A program made the position numbers and the translations under genes. This document shows, in pieces, positions 1 through 11,569 of a stretch of 64,000 bases of DNA (within the stretch, counting starts at the first letter, position 1; the number at the start of each line of letters is the position of its first letter). A model generated the notes under the pieces. It did no database searches. It saw only the letters and a program-made list of their open reading frames with translations, and had not been told where the DNA came from. The DNA comes from Neospora caninum Liverpool (lineage: Eukaryota; Apicomplexa; Conoidasida; Eucoccidiorida; Sarcocystidae): the NCBI RefSeq assembly GCF_000208865.1, contig NC_018388.1, positions 558,001 to 622,000 on the forward strand, given 5' to 3'.

Positions 1-113
1 ACATATATATATATATATATATAATATATCGAAGTTTGTTTGGTTTCGTGGAAAGGCGCATGGATGGAGAAAGTTGAAGCATGTTGCTGGAGATTTTTCT
101 GGTGTCTGTGCAG

Positions 114-1805
114 GTGCCGACGTGGATGGGTTCTTCGCCGATCCGTCTGAAGAGTTGCACATTCGCTGGCAACAGACAGGAATTTTTTATCCTTTCTACC
201 GCGCACATGCGCACATGGACACAAAGAGACGCGAGCCGTGGCTCTTCAGCAAGACGTCGGTCGACCTCGTCAGAGAGGCCGTTCTGGTTCGGTACAGACT
301 CCTGCCTTACTGGTAGGGATGACACGGAGATCCTCAAGGCGCCCGACACACATCTCAGCAGTCACACGTCTCTGTCAGAAATGCATCATTACTTATGCAG
401 GTATCAGGTTCCATATGCATGTGTGTTCATCTGTCTGTTGACGTGCGCTCAAAAGACTCGACCTAACATATGTGGCGAGTTAAGGAGCGCGAGAAAGATG
501 TAAGCCGATAGACAGGGAAAGAGATAGACACACATTGCAAGATTGATGGAGATAGACATAGACGTGCCTAGATGGCTACAACGGTAGATTTGGACAGACG
601 TCTACAATGGAGATGGACAGATTCCCCAAACACAAAAAATTTGCCGCGAGGGGTAGCACAAAAATCTCAGTCTCTCCTGTCGTTTCGTTTCCGCGCTGTC
701 TTTTGTCGCACTTTCGGCTGTTGAATCTCGCGGCGTTTTGTCCTGTTTTGCTTGTTGTTTTTCCGCCTTTCAGGTACACACTGTTTGCAGAATACGCGCT
801 GAAGGGTGACCCGGTCGTCCGCCCTCTTTGGTGGCTTTCGCCGCTTTCTTCGCGTTTCCTGCAGGAGCAACAGGCGTTCTTGGTGGGCTCCGACCTCTCC
901 GTACACCCCGTGTTGCGGCCGATGGAGGAAGACCAAAAAGACGGATTCGAAATGGACATTGTCCTCCCTCGAGATGACGACAACGTCTGGTGAGGTGGCG
1001 AACTTCCGGCTCTGCTTTGCATGCACAGAAATCCTGAATGTCGACATCCGTCACTGCGTAGCCCCACAGAATTGAATCGGTGTATATCTTTGTAGCTGTC
1101 TGTGAGTGTCTCTCTCTGTCAATCAATTACTCTTTACCTACCTATCTTTACCCTCCCGATCGTTAGCTCTCTTTGCGTATTTTCTCTGTGCATCCCCGTA
1201 GCTGTGTGTAACTTCGCAGTGTGTCGTCATCTCTGTTTTTCTCTCGCCAACTATTGGTATATGTGTAGTTGCAGATGTATTGGTTATCTGTCAGCGTTTT
1301 CACATCGTCGTGTCGATACACGTACATGCATGCGTTGAGCTGTAGTTCTCGATCGGCAAAGGAGCATGCGCACTTGAGTGAATACGCAGATATGTGTTTC
1401 AATCTTTTTCTCGATAAAAAAGTTGTGTTTGTGCCTGTGGGTCTAGCATTTGAAGTATTGCGCGAGTGCCGTACGGCTCGGGTCTCTCTCTTGTTTAGGA
1501 TCGACTTCTTCTCGGGCATGCCGTTCTTCCCCTCTTCCTCGGACGAAGACACGACGGTGAAGTACGGGGTAACCATGAGAAACATTCCCGTCTTTGTTCG
1601 CGGCGGAACGATTCTGCTAACCAAAGAGAGACTCAAACGATCTTCGATGAACATGCATCACTCTCCCTACACGGTAAGCCTCCTTGCCGAAACGTGCCGG
1701 AGGACTCCAGGCATCTACAGTGTCCTCTGATGTGCCCATCTCTGTCTACGCGTGTGTCTCGGCCCGACTTCGGATATCTCCACATATTTCTATATAAGTA
1801 TTCAA

Positions 1806-1851
<46 letters not shown>

Positions 1852-3060
1852 ACATATACGTAGCTGAATCTCTCTTCGTGCCCGCCTGTCGCTCCATCTC
1901 CCGCTCTTTCGCTTTCTACATCTCCGCTTCTGTTTCTCTATCGATGTCTATATATCTGTGGACAGGACTGGGCTTCCAGGGGATACGTGCGGGTTCTCAG
2001 AATCGGCGTTTTGCTGCGTGCGGGTCTTCTCCGCAGGTTCACATTTACCCGTCTGCTGCCGACGCTGAGTGGGTTGGAGGGGGCGTAGCCACGGGGCGCG
2101 TCTACGTGGACGACTACAACTCTTTCGATTATCGTCAGGGAAAGTTCGTTTACGAAGGCTTTGTGTATTACCCAGAGGCGCGCCAAGAAGGCCCTGTAGA
2201 GCCGGGCGCAGACACTTCTGGAAGCGCGAGAAACACGTGGATTTTACGCTCGCAGTCTCTGCCTCTCCAGGTCGACGATTCCGGCGAGCCTCTCACCGGC
2301 CAGCTCAGCGACTTCCCTCACCGAGAAAGTAAGAAAACCCGAAGCGTAGTTGCAACCTCGTCCTCGGCACGCTCAACTCCGCACTTACACACCTAGCACA
2401 CATGCACATATCCACACATACACGTGTAGATATATCTATAGGTATTGAAACCTCTGCCGACTGTGACATACGCGGGTATCTGCGGATACATGGTGGCGCA
2501 TATATATATATATATATTTTACGTATACATATACGTATAGATTGAGAGGTTGGCAAGGTCAGCGATGGCCGTCGGGTCTGTGGACTTGAAGAGAGTGTGT
2601 TGGGGCAGGATCCGCTCGGGGTGCTTTTGGACAAAGGGTCTGTTCCTTTGTTGACGTCAATGGTCCAGCGTTGTGTGCACATGAGTTCCCGTGTGTCTGT
2701 GCCTGTGTCCCTTGCTCACGTTTCTTCATGTGTTCCTCCTCGTTTTTCTTGTTCTCTCACTTTCTTCGTCCTCTCGTAGTTGAGAGGATCGTTTTGTGGG
2801 CCGTTGCGTCGCCTCCCACGCGCGTCGTTGTGAGTCGCGAAGGCCCTCCGCGCGTCGAGGAGGAGACGAAGCTCACCGAGGAAGAAGTGGAAGGCAGCCA
2901 GCAGGAGGAAGAAGTTCTCTTCTCGTCCGAGAAGATAGAGGCGGCGCACCACGTCTCGCAGACGCAGCGGCTCGGTGGAAAAACCTTCTACAGAGTCGAC
3001 GTGAAACTGCCGAGAGTCGAAGTGGGGAGGAACGACTGGCATGTGGAATTCACCTTCTAG
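114..3060 (+). CDS. GANAB: Glucosidase II alpha subunit (GH31), C-terminal exons, 5'-truncated by window edge
   Basis: Glycoside hydrolase family 31, most like glucosidase II alpha, the ER enzyme that trims inner glucoses from N-glycans. Five exons are seen: 114-312, 774-989, 1499-1673, 2037-2328 and 2780-3060, all with GT donors and AG acceptors and with phases that close (388 codons with the upstream G). The first exon holds the family signature GADVDGFF followed by RAHAHMDTKRREPW; the next joins as LPYW-YTLFAEY. Exon 3 has IPVFVRGGTILL, and exon 4 GRVYVDDYNSFDY, the distal beta-domain. The last exon ends in a plain TAG. The catalytic nucleophile and all N-terminal domains lie upstream of the window. 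The region near residues EEETKLTEEEVE in the last exon is an acidic insertion. Introns carry AT microsatellites. A lysosomal-type alpha-glucosidase is the alternative but fits less well. Confidence is high for the family. Confidence 0.9.
1807..1849. repeat. (TA)n microsatellite in glucosidase II intron
   Basis: Pure TA dinucleotide tract of about 43 bases within the intron between exons 1499-1673 and 2037-2328. A shorter one (about 2500-2516) lies in the next intron. Confidence 0.95.
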
Positions 3061-3810
3061 GCGAGCGTGGGCTAGGGCCAGCCGCGAGGAACAGAAGAAT
3101 GTGAGAAAAGAGGCGGAACGCCTGGCAAAGAAAAGAGGGAAACCTCGCAGAGACGACATGCGAACGAGAAAGAGAGAGGTGTTCTAGAGAGAGAAGCGGT
3201 GTTCCAGAGAGAGAAGCGTTGCAAAACAGAAAGAGACACAGAGAGGTGTTCTCGAGATAAAGAGGGAAGGAGCGTGTGTAAAAACAGGCGGGTCCTGGCT
3301 GCAAAGAGATTAAGATGAAAGACCGTGGAAGGAGATGACGCCGTCTTCTCGGGAGACCCAGAAGAGCATTAGGGTTGAGGATAAAGGAGAAAGGGGTTTG
3401 AAAGAGAAAACAGGGATGTGCTCATGAGGACAGGGATCCAACCGGAGAAGAGGGTTGCCCCTGGTGGAGCGCGAGGGAAGACGCGTGGTGTGGAGGGGGT
3501 CAGACCGCGTCTTCGCCGTTTTGCACAGAACAGGCTGAGGGCGCAGCGTGACGGGAGAAAGAGGAGCGCATTCGAAGACGGCAGGCGAGACGCTTTCTCT
3601 GCTTTGTTCTTCTCCCACGTTCGTCGTCTCGATCTTTCGAAACCCGACAACAGGCAGGAGCCCGCTTTTCAGCGTCGAGTTTTTGGTTTTAGTTTTCTGT
3701 CTTTTTGGCTCGTTCCAAAACAGCGACCCACTGTGCACAGAAATGTCCCTTGTTTCGTTGAACGGGGAATCTCTGTAAGTAGCTTCATGGATGCGCATCC
3801 ATGCTTATAC

Positions 3811-3844
<34 letters not shown>

Positions 3845-6316
3845 ATATATATATATATATAGATGTTTATAGATATATGTCCGTTTGTGTTTCTAGGGGT
3901 GTTGGAGCGCCCAACGAGCGCAAGCGAGGGCCTCGCCGAGGTTGCCGTGGCGACTGAGGAGGCCTGCGCGCCACTCTGTCGCGTTGGGGCGCGCCTGTGC
4001 TGGTTTTGTCTGGAATCGAGGAATCCGCATGGCACAACGCGAGCAGAGGGGCAAAGTACGCGGATGTGGAGAGGCGTGAGCAGCATCGTTCGGGAAAGAA
4101 ACGGAGAGCCGAGAGACCTCCCTCGCGAGAACGGGCTTTGAAAGGATTACCGTCGTGAACGAGACAAAGGGCAGGGAAAAAACGAGCTTCGCGTGTGTGT
4201 GTGTCGAGTTTAAAGGAATAGAAAACGCGGACAGGAAAACCTAGAAGATGTGAGAGACGGATGGAACAACCCCGAAAAACACGAGTGCGGCCTCAGGCTG
4301 TGGTTTGATCTCCACGAGAAAAAACTCGATCTCTTCATTATTTGTTTACCGTGAGAGAGGCACACATCTTGCATGTTTGTTTTTTCTGCCTGCCGACGTG
4401 GCGGGGAAGGCGCTTGGCGCAGCGAGGCACAGGCAAAAGAGACAGAACTGTTTCGGGTCAAGTCCCGGCACGAGACACAAAGCGCGTCTTCACTGCGTCT
4501 GAGAGGCTGGGGAGCCCCCCGCGAGGGAGGAGAGAGCCTTTCGAGATGTAAGGAGAAGGAAACGGAAGCGAACCAGCCGACGAGAGGCAACAGGTGAAAC
4601 GGACACAGCGGCGAAGAGTGGCAAAGGACACAGAAGCGTAACGGCAGCTTGCAGACCGCCTGTCTCTTTAAAGTTTTTCTTGTCTGCGTTTTGTCTTTGA
4701 TTTGTTCGTACACCAAGAAAGACGTTTAGAGAGGGCAACCACGCGTCTTGCGTTTTCCGTGTGAGTCTGCCTCCCCTCTCTCGCGATGGCACCGTGTGTG
4801 TGTGCATGGATACTGCGTGGCGTTTTAAGGAAAGAAGCTGTGTCAAAAGTGGGCGATCTTGTGTTTCCATTTCTGCCTAACGATTTTTCGTAGCAGTTTC
4901 TCGCGAGTGTGTCTGTGGCTGCCGGTCATGCCCAGACCTTCTCCTCTGTCAGAGTCGAGACTCCACGAGCTCTCTGCGCATGCAGCAAATAAATTTGTGC
5001 GTCAGCCGAATCGACAGAACAGAAACCACGCACTCGACAGGAGCGAGAGACGGAGAGAGACGCCCAGAGACAGATACGGACAGTAGACAAAATGGGAAGA
5101 CCCGCGCGACACACTACGAGCTCGGAGCCCGCTGTCCAAGGGCCCCCAAGCTTGGCCATTCCCGTCAGAGTCCCATAGACCGGTGTGTCTGCGTGAGGCG
5201 TTCTTGACTGCTTTCCTCCTCCCATTTCCTCTCTTCCTCTTTCTCTCGTCGTCTCTTGCTCCGTTTTTCTCATCCTTTCCCTCTCGTTTTCTCTCGTTTC
5301 CTCTCGCGTGCTCTCAGAGCAACGGGTGTTCGCTGCAGATAGGGCGACGTCTGGTGAACAGGCGGCGCGGGCGAGAACGAACACGCGAGGCAGCTGAAAC
5401 GAGAAACTTTGAGCGAAGGAAAGGCCGTGAGTGCCCTCGAGAGAGACGGCAGCAGACGTGTGCCTGCCGATTTTAAAGACGCGCTCGATGCAGCTGCGAC
5501 GGAGAGAAAAACGAAGACACCCCATTTCGCGAAAGGGGCCAGAAGGAAAACAAATGCCATTGTTTCCGCGTTTGATGAATCTCGCGAACAGGCCCCATGA
5601 ATCCGCGGCAGACGAGGCGGGTAGACCAGCCGACCCCCATGAAAAGGCTTATCTTTTCAAACAGCACAAACCGCTCGGGTGAAACAGAAAAGCGAATTTT
5701 CAACAAGTCTACATACACAGTACGTTTAGGGCGGACGCCTAGTCTGCTCGTTTCTCTCGAGTCACTCGAGAGAGGGACAGAGTTGGAGGGTTGTTCTTGG
5801 CGCGTGTCGAGGTCAAAAAACGAGGCAACGTTTTCATCTGTATGCAGGCTCATGTCGGCAGGGTCTCCACGGCCAATGGCTGGGAAGCGTTAAGAGAGAC
5901 CACACCACTCAAATCTCGACAGAATTTTCTTCAGGGGTCTGAGCCTCCAGTCCTCTCCAGGGCGAACCTGTGAGCCTTTTCGCTGTTCACATGAAAGCCG
6001 AAAAAATCGGGAGATTTCGGTGTCTTCCTGAGGCACCAACAAGCCCCGCCAAACCCCCTACAACAACACCTGGCCTTTGTCTTCTCTGGCTTCCTTCTTC
6101 TCTTCTTCGCCTTCCAGAGCCTCGGGTCAAGACGGCGACTTCTAGCCCCCTTCCCCCTTGGCGCGTCCTCCCAGAGAGATACGGACACCCGGAGAAATGC
6201 GCCCAACTCCCCTGCCTCCGCGCTCCTTCTTGTGTTTGTCTGTGTCCTCTCCTTCCGACTCTCCCCAACGCCGCCCCTTCTTCCCGCTTCCGTCGTGTTT
6301 CCCTCGCAGCTGCATC
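3061..6316. other. Convergent intergenic region, no gene recognised
   Basis: 3.3 kb between two convergent genes, so it should hold the 3' UTRs of glucosidase II alpha (+) and ARP4 (-). Open frames of 60-200 codons occur on both strands but show no family resemblance, no consistent splice structure and largely mirror the purine/pyrimidine-rich strand bias. An (ATCT)n plus (AT)n tract lies at 3810-3861. I see no gene here. Confidence 0.6.
3810..3861. repeat. (ATCT)n followed by (AT)n microsatellite
   Basis: Tetranucleotide ATCT repeated about 8 times, running directly into a TA dinucleotide tract. It is the reverse-complement class of the GATA repeats at 18836-18892 and 38265-38308. Confidence 0.95.
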
Positions 6317-9300
6317 TCATCGACACCTGCGGCTTATGATTTCCATGCCTTGCTCCTCGTACTCGCGCTTGCTGATCCATAGTTGCTGGAAAGTTCCAAG
6401 CGAGGCCAGAATGCTGCCGCCGAGCCACGTGGAGAAGGCGCGCTCGACTGAGGTGTTGGGTGCAATCACGCGGACTTTCAGAGCGGGCGAATTGCAAAAG
6501 GGAAACAACAGTGGCGAGTGGAGCTCCTTCGACACCCGATCCAGCAAGCCTGTGTACGTACACCGCAGACGGGGCGAGACATGCCACACACAACAATCGC
6601 AGAGACGACACAGGTGCGCCTTGCCGAGCCCGGTTGGACAGGGGTGATTGTCCCTTTCCTCTCTCTCTCTCCCACTCTGCCGCCTCACGTTTCTCCTTTG
6701 CTTGTCCTCCTAGGTCTCCACGCTCTCTCGTTCTTCTCTTCCGCGTTCTTGTCTCCCGCTTTCTTGTCTCCCGCGTTCTTCTCCCCTCCTTGTTGTCCTC
6801 TTCCGGCTTCTCTGTTTGACCTTCACCCGAGTCTGGGGCTTGTGGCGTCTGTGTGTTTGTGGGGTGACTCTCTCTTTGGGCCTGGGTTCCTCTCTTCCTT
6901 TTTGCTGAAACTCCCGCTTTTCTTTCTTTCCGGCGCCTACCTGGCATCAGACTCGCGCCCCCCGTGACGACGATGGACGCCAGCATGTCGCGGCGTACGT
7001 CCACGTCGCAGGAGTCGATGCAGGCCTCGATCGCCTGAGGCACAAAAGAGAAACGAAAGGTAACGCAAGCAGAGAAACGTATAAAGAGGAATCAGAAAGG
7101 AGGAGAGAAAAAGGCGAGAAGAAGAGAGGCGTCCTGAGGGGGAAAGACGCAGAAGAGCAGAGGAAAAAAGAGAAGGCGAAACAAAAGAGAGGAATACGCT
7201 GTCTCGCCCCTGTTTGAAGAAAACGATTGCATCAAAAATGGCATTCAAACGGAAAGGAGGCGAAACCAGGAAGGTGCACAGACACACGCTATGGCCAGCG
7301 CACCGTCCAGCTCGCCCTTAAAGACCGCACAGTGTGGACGCTTTTTACCACTCAAAACCGGCGGCTTGTTAGTAGTTACAGCATCCCAACATGTCAGTGA
7401 AATATCAATAACGATGAAATCTATTTGATGGACGCAACAGCACAGAGAAGATTATCCCCCGTTCCCCTGAGAGATCATCTTCCCGTTTCCCGAAAAATCG
7501 CCCCTCTCGGAGCTGACCTGCACATACACTCCGCTCCGGCCTCAAGCCGAATATACACAGGCATCCCCCCCACACAATATATGCCTATATATACCTAGAC
7601 ATCTACATCAGTAAGCATATATAGACATCTACACGGCACTGGTAAACACTTAGAGATCTACGCCTCTACAGCAATAAAGAAGTCGATTTCAGATACATAT
7701 ATATATATATATATATATACATATATATATACGGAGCACGGCAGGTAGACTTGTGGTGGAACTTCTTTTGAGGGTATGGATTGGGTTTTGGGGATTGTTC
7801 TTTACCTTGGTGATGCCTTCGAATCCGCCTAGGCGTGCCTCCCAGTAGCTGTCTTGGGATTTCTTCAGCTTGTTCCTCGCTTCGAGTGCGTCTTTCTCTT
7901 CGCCCTCTTCCTCCCACAGGCCGAGAGACCGCAAGGCTTCGCGAGGGCGGAAGAGGATCTCTCCAATGTCGAATTTGAGGCGGTCGCAGTCGATGCAAGA
8001 TCCGTCTGGGAGTTCGTAGAGCGCGGGGGCTCGGCCCGTCGCGGCAGCTCGGCATTTGCGTTTCTTTTTCCCAAACACGGATTTCTTCTTGTCTCCTCCC
8101 TCGCCTCCACTCGAGTTCTCCTCTCCACTTGACGCCGCCTTTTTCCCCTTCCGCTGTGTCGGTCTCCCCGGCGCCTTCTTCTTCCCGTTCTTTCGTTTCC
8201 GTCCTCCCTCCCCGTTCTCGCCATCGCCCTCTTCGTCTTCCTCTTCCTCCTCGTCTTCATCCTCCTCGTCGACGTGGACGCGGCACACAGTCTCCTTCAA
8301 GACGCGCACTGTCTCCTGAGTGCTGGCGGCCAGGAGGCTCGGATCGACGTCCGGAAACCCGTCGTCTTCTGCCTCGCTTCGCCCTCGACCTTCTTCTCCA
8401 GTCGTGTCTTTTCCGCGGCTCAGTTCGCTCTCTTTCTCAGTCTTCTCACTCTCCTTTCCACCCCGCTCGCTTGCCTCCTTCCCACTCTCAGCCTCGACGT
8501 TTTCCGCTTCGTCCTCCTCTCCAGCTTTGTCTATCGACCGCGTCTTCTTCGCAAAGGCCGGAAGACAGAGGCCGCCGAAGCATCCCCGGCGATCTGACGC
8601 GGCTCCCTGTACTCCGCATGTCGAGCGCGCATCGCCGCGCGCGCGCCTTTCCTTCGCGAGAAAACGGGCTATCTGCTCGTCGAGGAAATCCCCCCCAACG
8701 GGGTACTTTCGCGTGTTTCTCTGCAGGCAGTAGCCCTCGTAGACCGGCGCGACGGTGACTCCAGAGGCGCCAATGTCGACGACGAGCGCCGTGGATTTCC
8801 CGACTGCGAACGCAGCCAGCGTCGCCTGCTTGGCCCAGAACGCGGCAGGCACAGCCATCTCCTCAAACAGGATCTCGGCCGTCTTCTTCCGGAACGCCTC
8901 GTCCGTGATTGTCGGTTCGCACAGCAGGACCGGATGCTCACTCACGAGCACACCGAGGCCGCCCGTCGCGAGCGTGGTGAAAGGCTCCGGAAAAGAACCC
9001 GAAGGCCAGGGTGGCGAGAGGACACCGGCACAGCAACAGGTGCACAGATTGGAGTCTTTCTCCGGAGACAGCTTGGCAGGCGCCGGGGCGCAACGGAAAG
9101 ACACAGAGGATCCTTGAACGGTGCGGTAGACGAGAGTCCGAAAGACGTCGCCGTCGAAGCGAAGCTCGGGGTCCAACGCGGGCGAGGAAGTCTCCGCGAC
9201 TTCATAGGAGAGACACTTGCGCACCTCGCAGTGCGGTCTTCGGTCGTACACACTCAGGGGGAAGACGAGCTGGGCGTCGGAACGCCTTGCGCTACACCCG

Positions 9301-9752
9301 AAACAGGCGCACGTGGGGCACAGCCCCGGAGACGTCGCCTTCGCGTCTCCAGATCTCTCTGTCGCTTGTGTAGCCTCGTTTTGCCCGGCAGAAGAAACCG
9401 AAGACGGTTCCGCATTGTGGCAAGCTTCTCGCGCGGGGGAGGGAGGCGGGGTCCGTCCAGCGTGACGGCAACAGCAACACGCCTCGGCGTTGCCGCAGAA
9501 GGATCTGCCTGGAGGAGGTGTCCTCGTCTGTTTTTCCGCGCGAGTCTCGCAACCCGCACAAGAGAGGAAAAACTGACGGGGACAGTCTTCCTGGCCGTTC
9601 CCCACCCGGACCGTGTGCGTCCCGATGTCAATCACCAACGCGCCGACGTCTTCGCCGCCGATGGGCGGAGACGCCGACGCAGGCAACGGAGACACCTGAG
9701 GGGCGGCCACGGGCCCCGCAGCGCTCGAAGCCGGCGGGGCCAAGGGTGGCAT
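6317..9752 (-). CDS. ARP4: Nuclear actin-related protein ARP4/BAF53 type
   Basis: Actin-fold protein of the ARP4/BAF53 class, a subunit of SWI/SNF, INO80 and NuA4/SWR1-type chromatin complexes. Three exons on the minus strand: 9752-7806, 7034-6941 and 6549-6317, giving 757 residues with closing phases. Residues 36-50 carry the first phosphate loop (LVIDIGTHTVRVG). The second is VVDIGASGVTVAPV. Exon 2 encodes SIVVTGGASLMPG. The C terminus reads WLGGSILASLGTFQQLWISK then REYEE, the signature that separates ARP4 from conventional actin (WIGGSILASLGTFQQMWI in animals). At 757 residues it is far longer than the usual 430-490. The extra length is in low-complexity inserts, including a Cys-rich loop near residues 60-130 and an acidic then Lys-rich stretch at about residues 490-570. 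Toxoplasma has an ARP4a reported to be needed for chromosome segregation; this may be its counterpart. The start ATG at 9752 follows an in-frame stop. Confidence 0.9.
7697..7732. repeat. (AT)n microsatellite in ARP4 intron 1
   Basis: AT dinucleotide tract interrupted once, inside the 771-base first intron of the ARP4 gene. Confidence 0.95.
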
Positions 9753-11569
9753 CTTAGGTTAGAAAGAAGAAAGAGAAGAAGAAGAAGACTAACGAGGCGA
9801 GAGAGATAGAGTGGCGAGGCGAGAGAGAGAGGCGAGGCGAAAAAGAGAGTGAAAAGGCGAGGCAGCTGGGGGGAAAAGGGAGAGTGGCAGCGCAAAGAGA
9901 AGAAAAACTGAAGAAAACCACACAGAGGAGAGAAGGGAGAGGGAGAATATTGGGGGGAAAAGCGAAGAATACAAAGGGAGGAAAGGGGGGCAGAGACAGT
10001 TTGAGAAAAAACAAAACTATACTGAAACGCGTCGGGGAATCGAGGCACTCAGAGGCGATAGGGAGAGAGGGAGACTGAAACAGCGAACGATAGACATTTC
10101 TACGCGGCAACTTCGAAAAGAAGATCTTAACAGCCTCTCCATTGGATGTCTTCTCCACGGCGAGAACAAAAATTATTCGAACACGCAACACAAACGGACT
10201 GCGGTCGAGCCTGCGGACGAGGACTGAACCGTCCTTTGCAACACGAAGTGTTCCTCCGTGTTGTCTCCCTTTCCCTCCCGCTGAGAGAAAAAGGAGATTT
10301 CAAAAGAGAGAAGAGAACAAACGCTAAAAAGACAACGGCTTCTTGAGAATGCATGCAAATGCCCACTCGTCAGAGAGGTGCGTGCCTTCTCCGGGTTCTC
10401 CGTCTTTTCAGAGAAGGAGAAAAAGGCTGGACGGGGAAAAGCAGGAGTCTTTGGGAAACGCTCGCAAAGAATGGCAGAAAAAGTTCAACGAGCTGGGAAG
10501 AATTGCAGGAAGAATTTACCCCCTGTCTCCTCTCGGTCTTAGCCTCTCAAGAGGGGCGGTGGTCCAGCTGTCCCGGGTTCTCGCGTAGGTCGCGAATGGG
10601 CGCATGCACACAAAAAACAGTCTTGTCGCTCCGCCAGTCCTTCCCCTTCCGGGTGCAAGCTTTCCCATTTTCTCGAGAAGGCGCGAGAAATGCATTTGTG
10701 CCGAAAAGCGAGAGGCGTCCTCTCTCTTCTTTGCGAGTTTTCTCGAGTTTCTCTCGCCTGTCAGCGTCGCCACGCGGGAGGGTCACCAGGCGTGTCGAAG
10801 CTGCACATCCTCGAAAATCGTGTTCTCCATTCTCCCCACCAAAGTGAATTCACGTACTTAAACCCCCACTCCCACGTCGGTCTGCAGTGTATCTCACTCT
10901 CTTCCCACCTCTCTTTCCGCGTACCTGTCTTTCTATACGCTATCTACGCATTCACCTCCGCATGTATGCGTAAGTACTTGCCTCTACATAAAGAGTTGTG
11001 TCCTGCATGCAAAGGTTCGTGCCTCCACGCGCTCCGGCGTCTCCCTTTGTCTCGCTTCGTCCATGTCTGTGTGTGCTTCTGCACTCCAATCTCCGTATAG
11101 GAATACTCCAAGACGAAAGCACATTGCAATTCCTTTCCTCGCGCGTGGATGCATCCAGAATCCCTTCTTTTCGAATTTTCAACGTTTCCGTTACGGGACC
11201 GCCGTCGCTCGGTGTCAAAGTACCGTCTCTACGCCTCTTCTGTCCCCTCTCTCTCTCGCGGCCTGTCCACACCAAAACGCGCGGGCCGTGCCTGCGTCAC
11301 TTTCTTTTTCCAATCCGATTCGCCTTCTCGGGGGGGTGCGCTTCCTCCCGTATGTGATGTGTCTCTCTCTCCGTGAACTGGGTTTTCCCTGCATAGGCAG
11401 ATCAAGCCCCTCCGTTTTCCCTGAGAAAATTTTTCCCTCCCCAGGAAGACCAGCGGGGCGCCGAGACACATTCTGGAGGCGGAGTGTCTTTTTTTCCCTG
11501 CATGCGCTGGAAAACCTGTCGGCGTGGAGCGTCGTGCCTGCGCGTCCTGTCCAATCTCGAGGAGTCCTG
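9753..11569. promoter_or_regulatory. Divergent promoter region between ARP4 (-) and WD40 gene (+)
   Basis: 1.8 kb between two divergent start codons. It contains TGCATGC at 10350-10356 (within ATGCATGCAAATG) and at 11004-11010 (within CTGCATGCAAAGG). TGCATGC is a known over-represented promoter motif in Toxoplasma and relatives. The minus-sense side near 9760-10000 is strongly purine/pyrimidine-biased, as expected for a leader. The WD40 frame stays open upstream to 11063, so part of this interval could be coding if an earlier ATG is used. Motif presence is seen; promoter function is inferred. Confidence 0.55.

Noticed and set aside
5931..7043. Minus-strand open frame of 370 codons
   Set aside because: It starts in ARP4 exon 2 and reads through intron 2 and past the real stop in another frame; only 6941-7034 is coding.
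8934..9809. Plus-strand open frame of 291 codons
   Set aside because: It lies entirely opposite the first exon of ARP4, is Arg-rich as expected of a GC-rich shadow frame, and has no domain.
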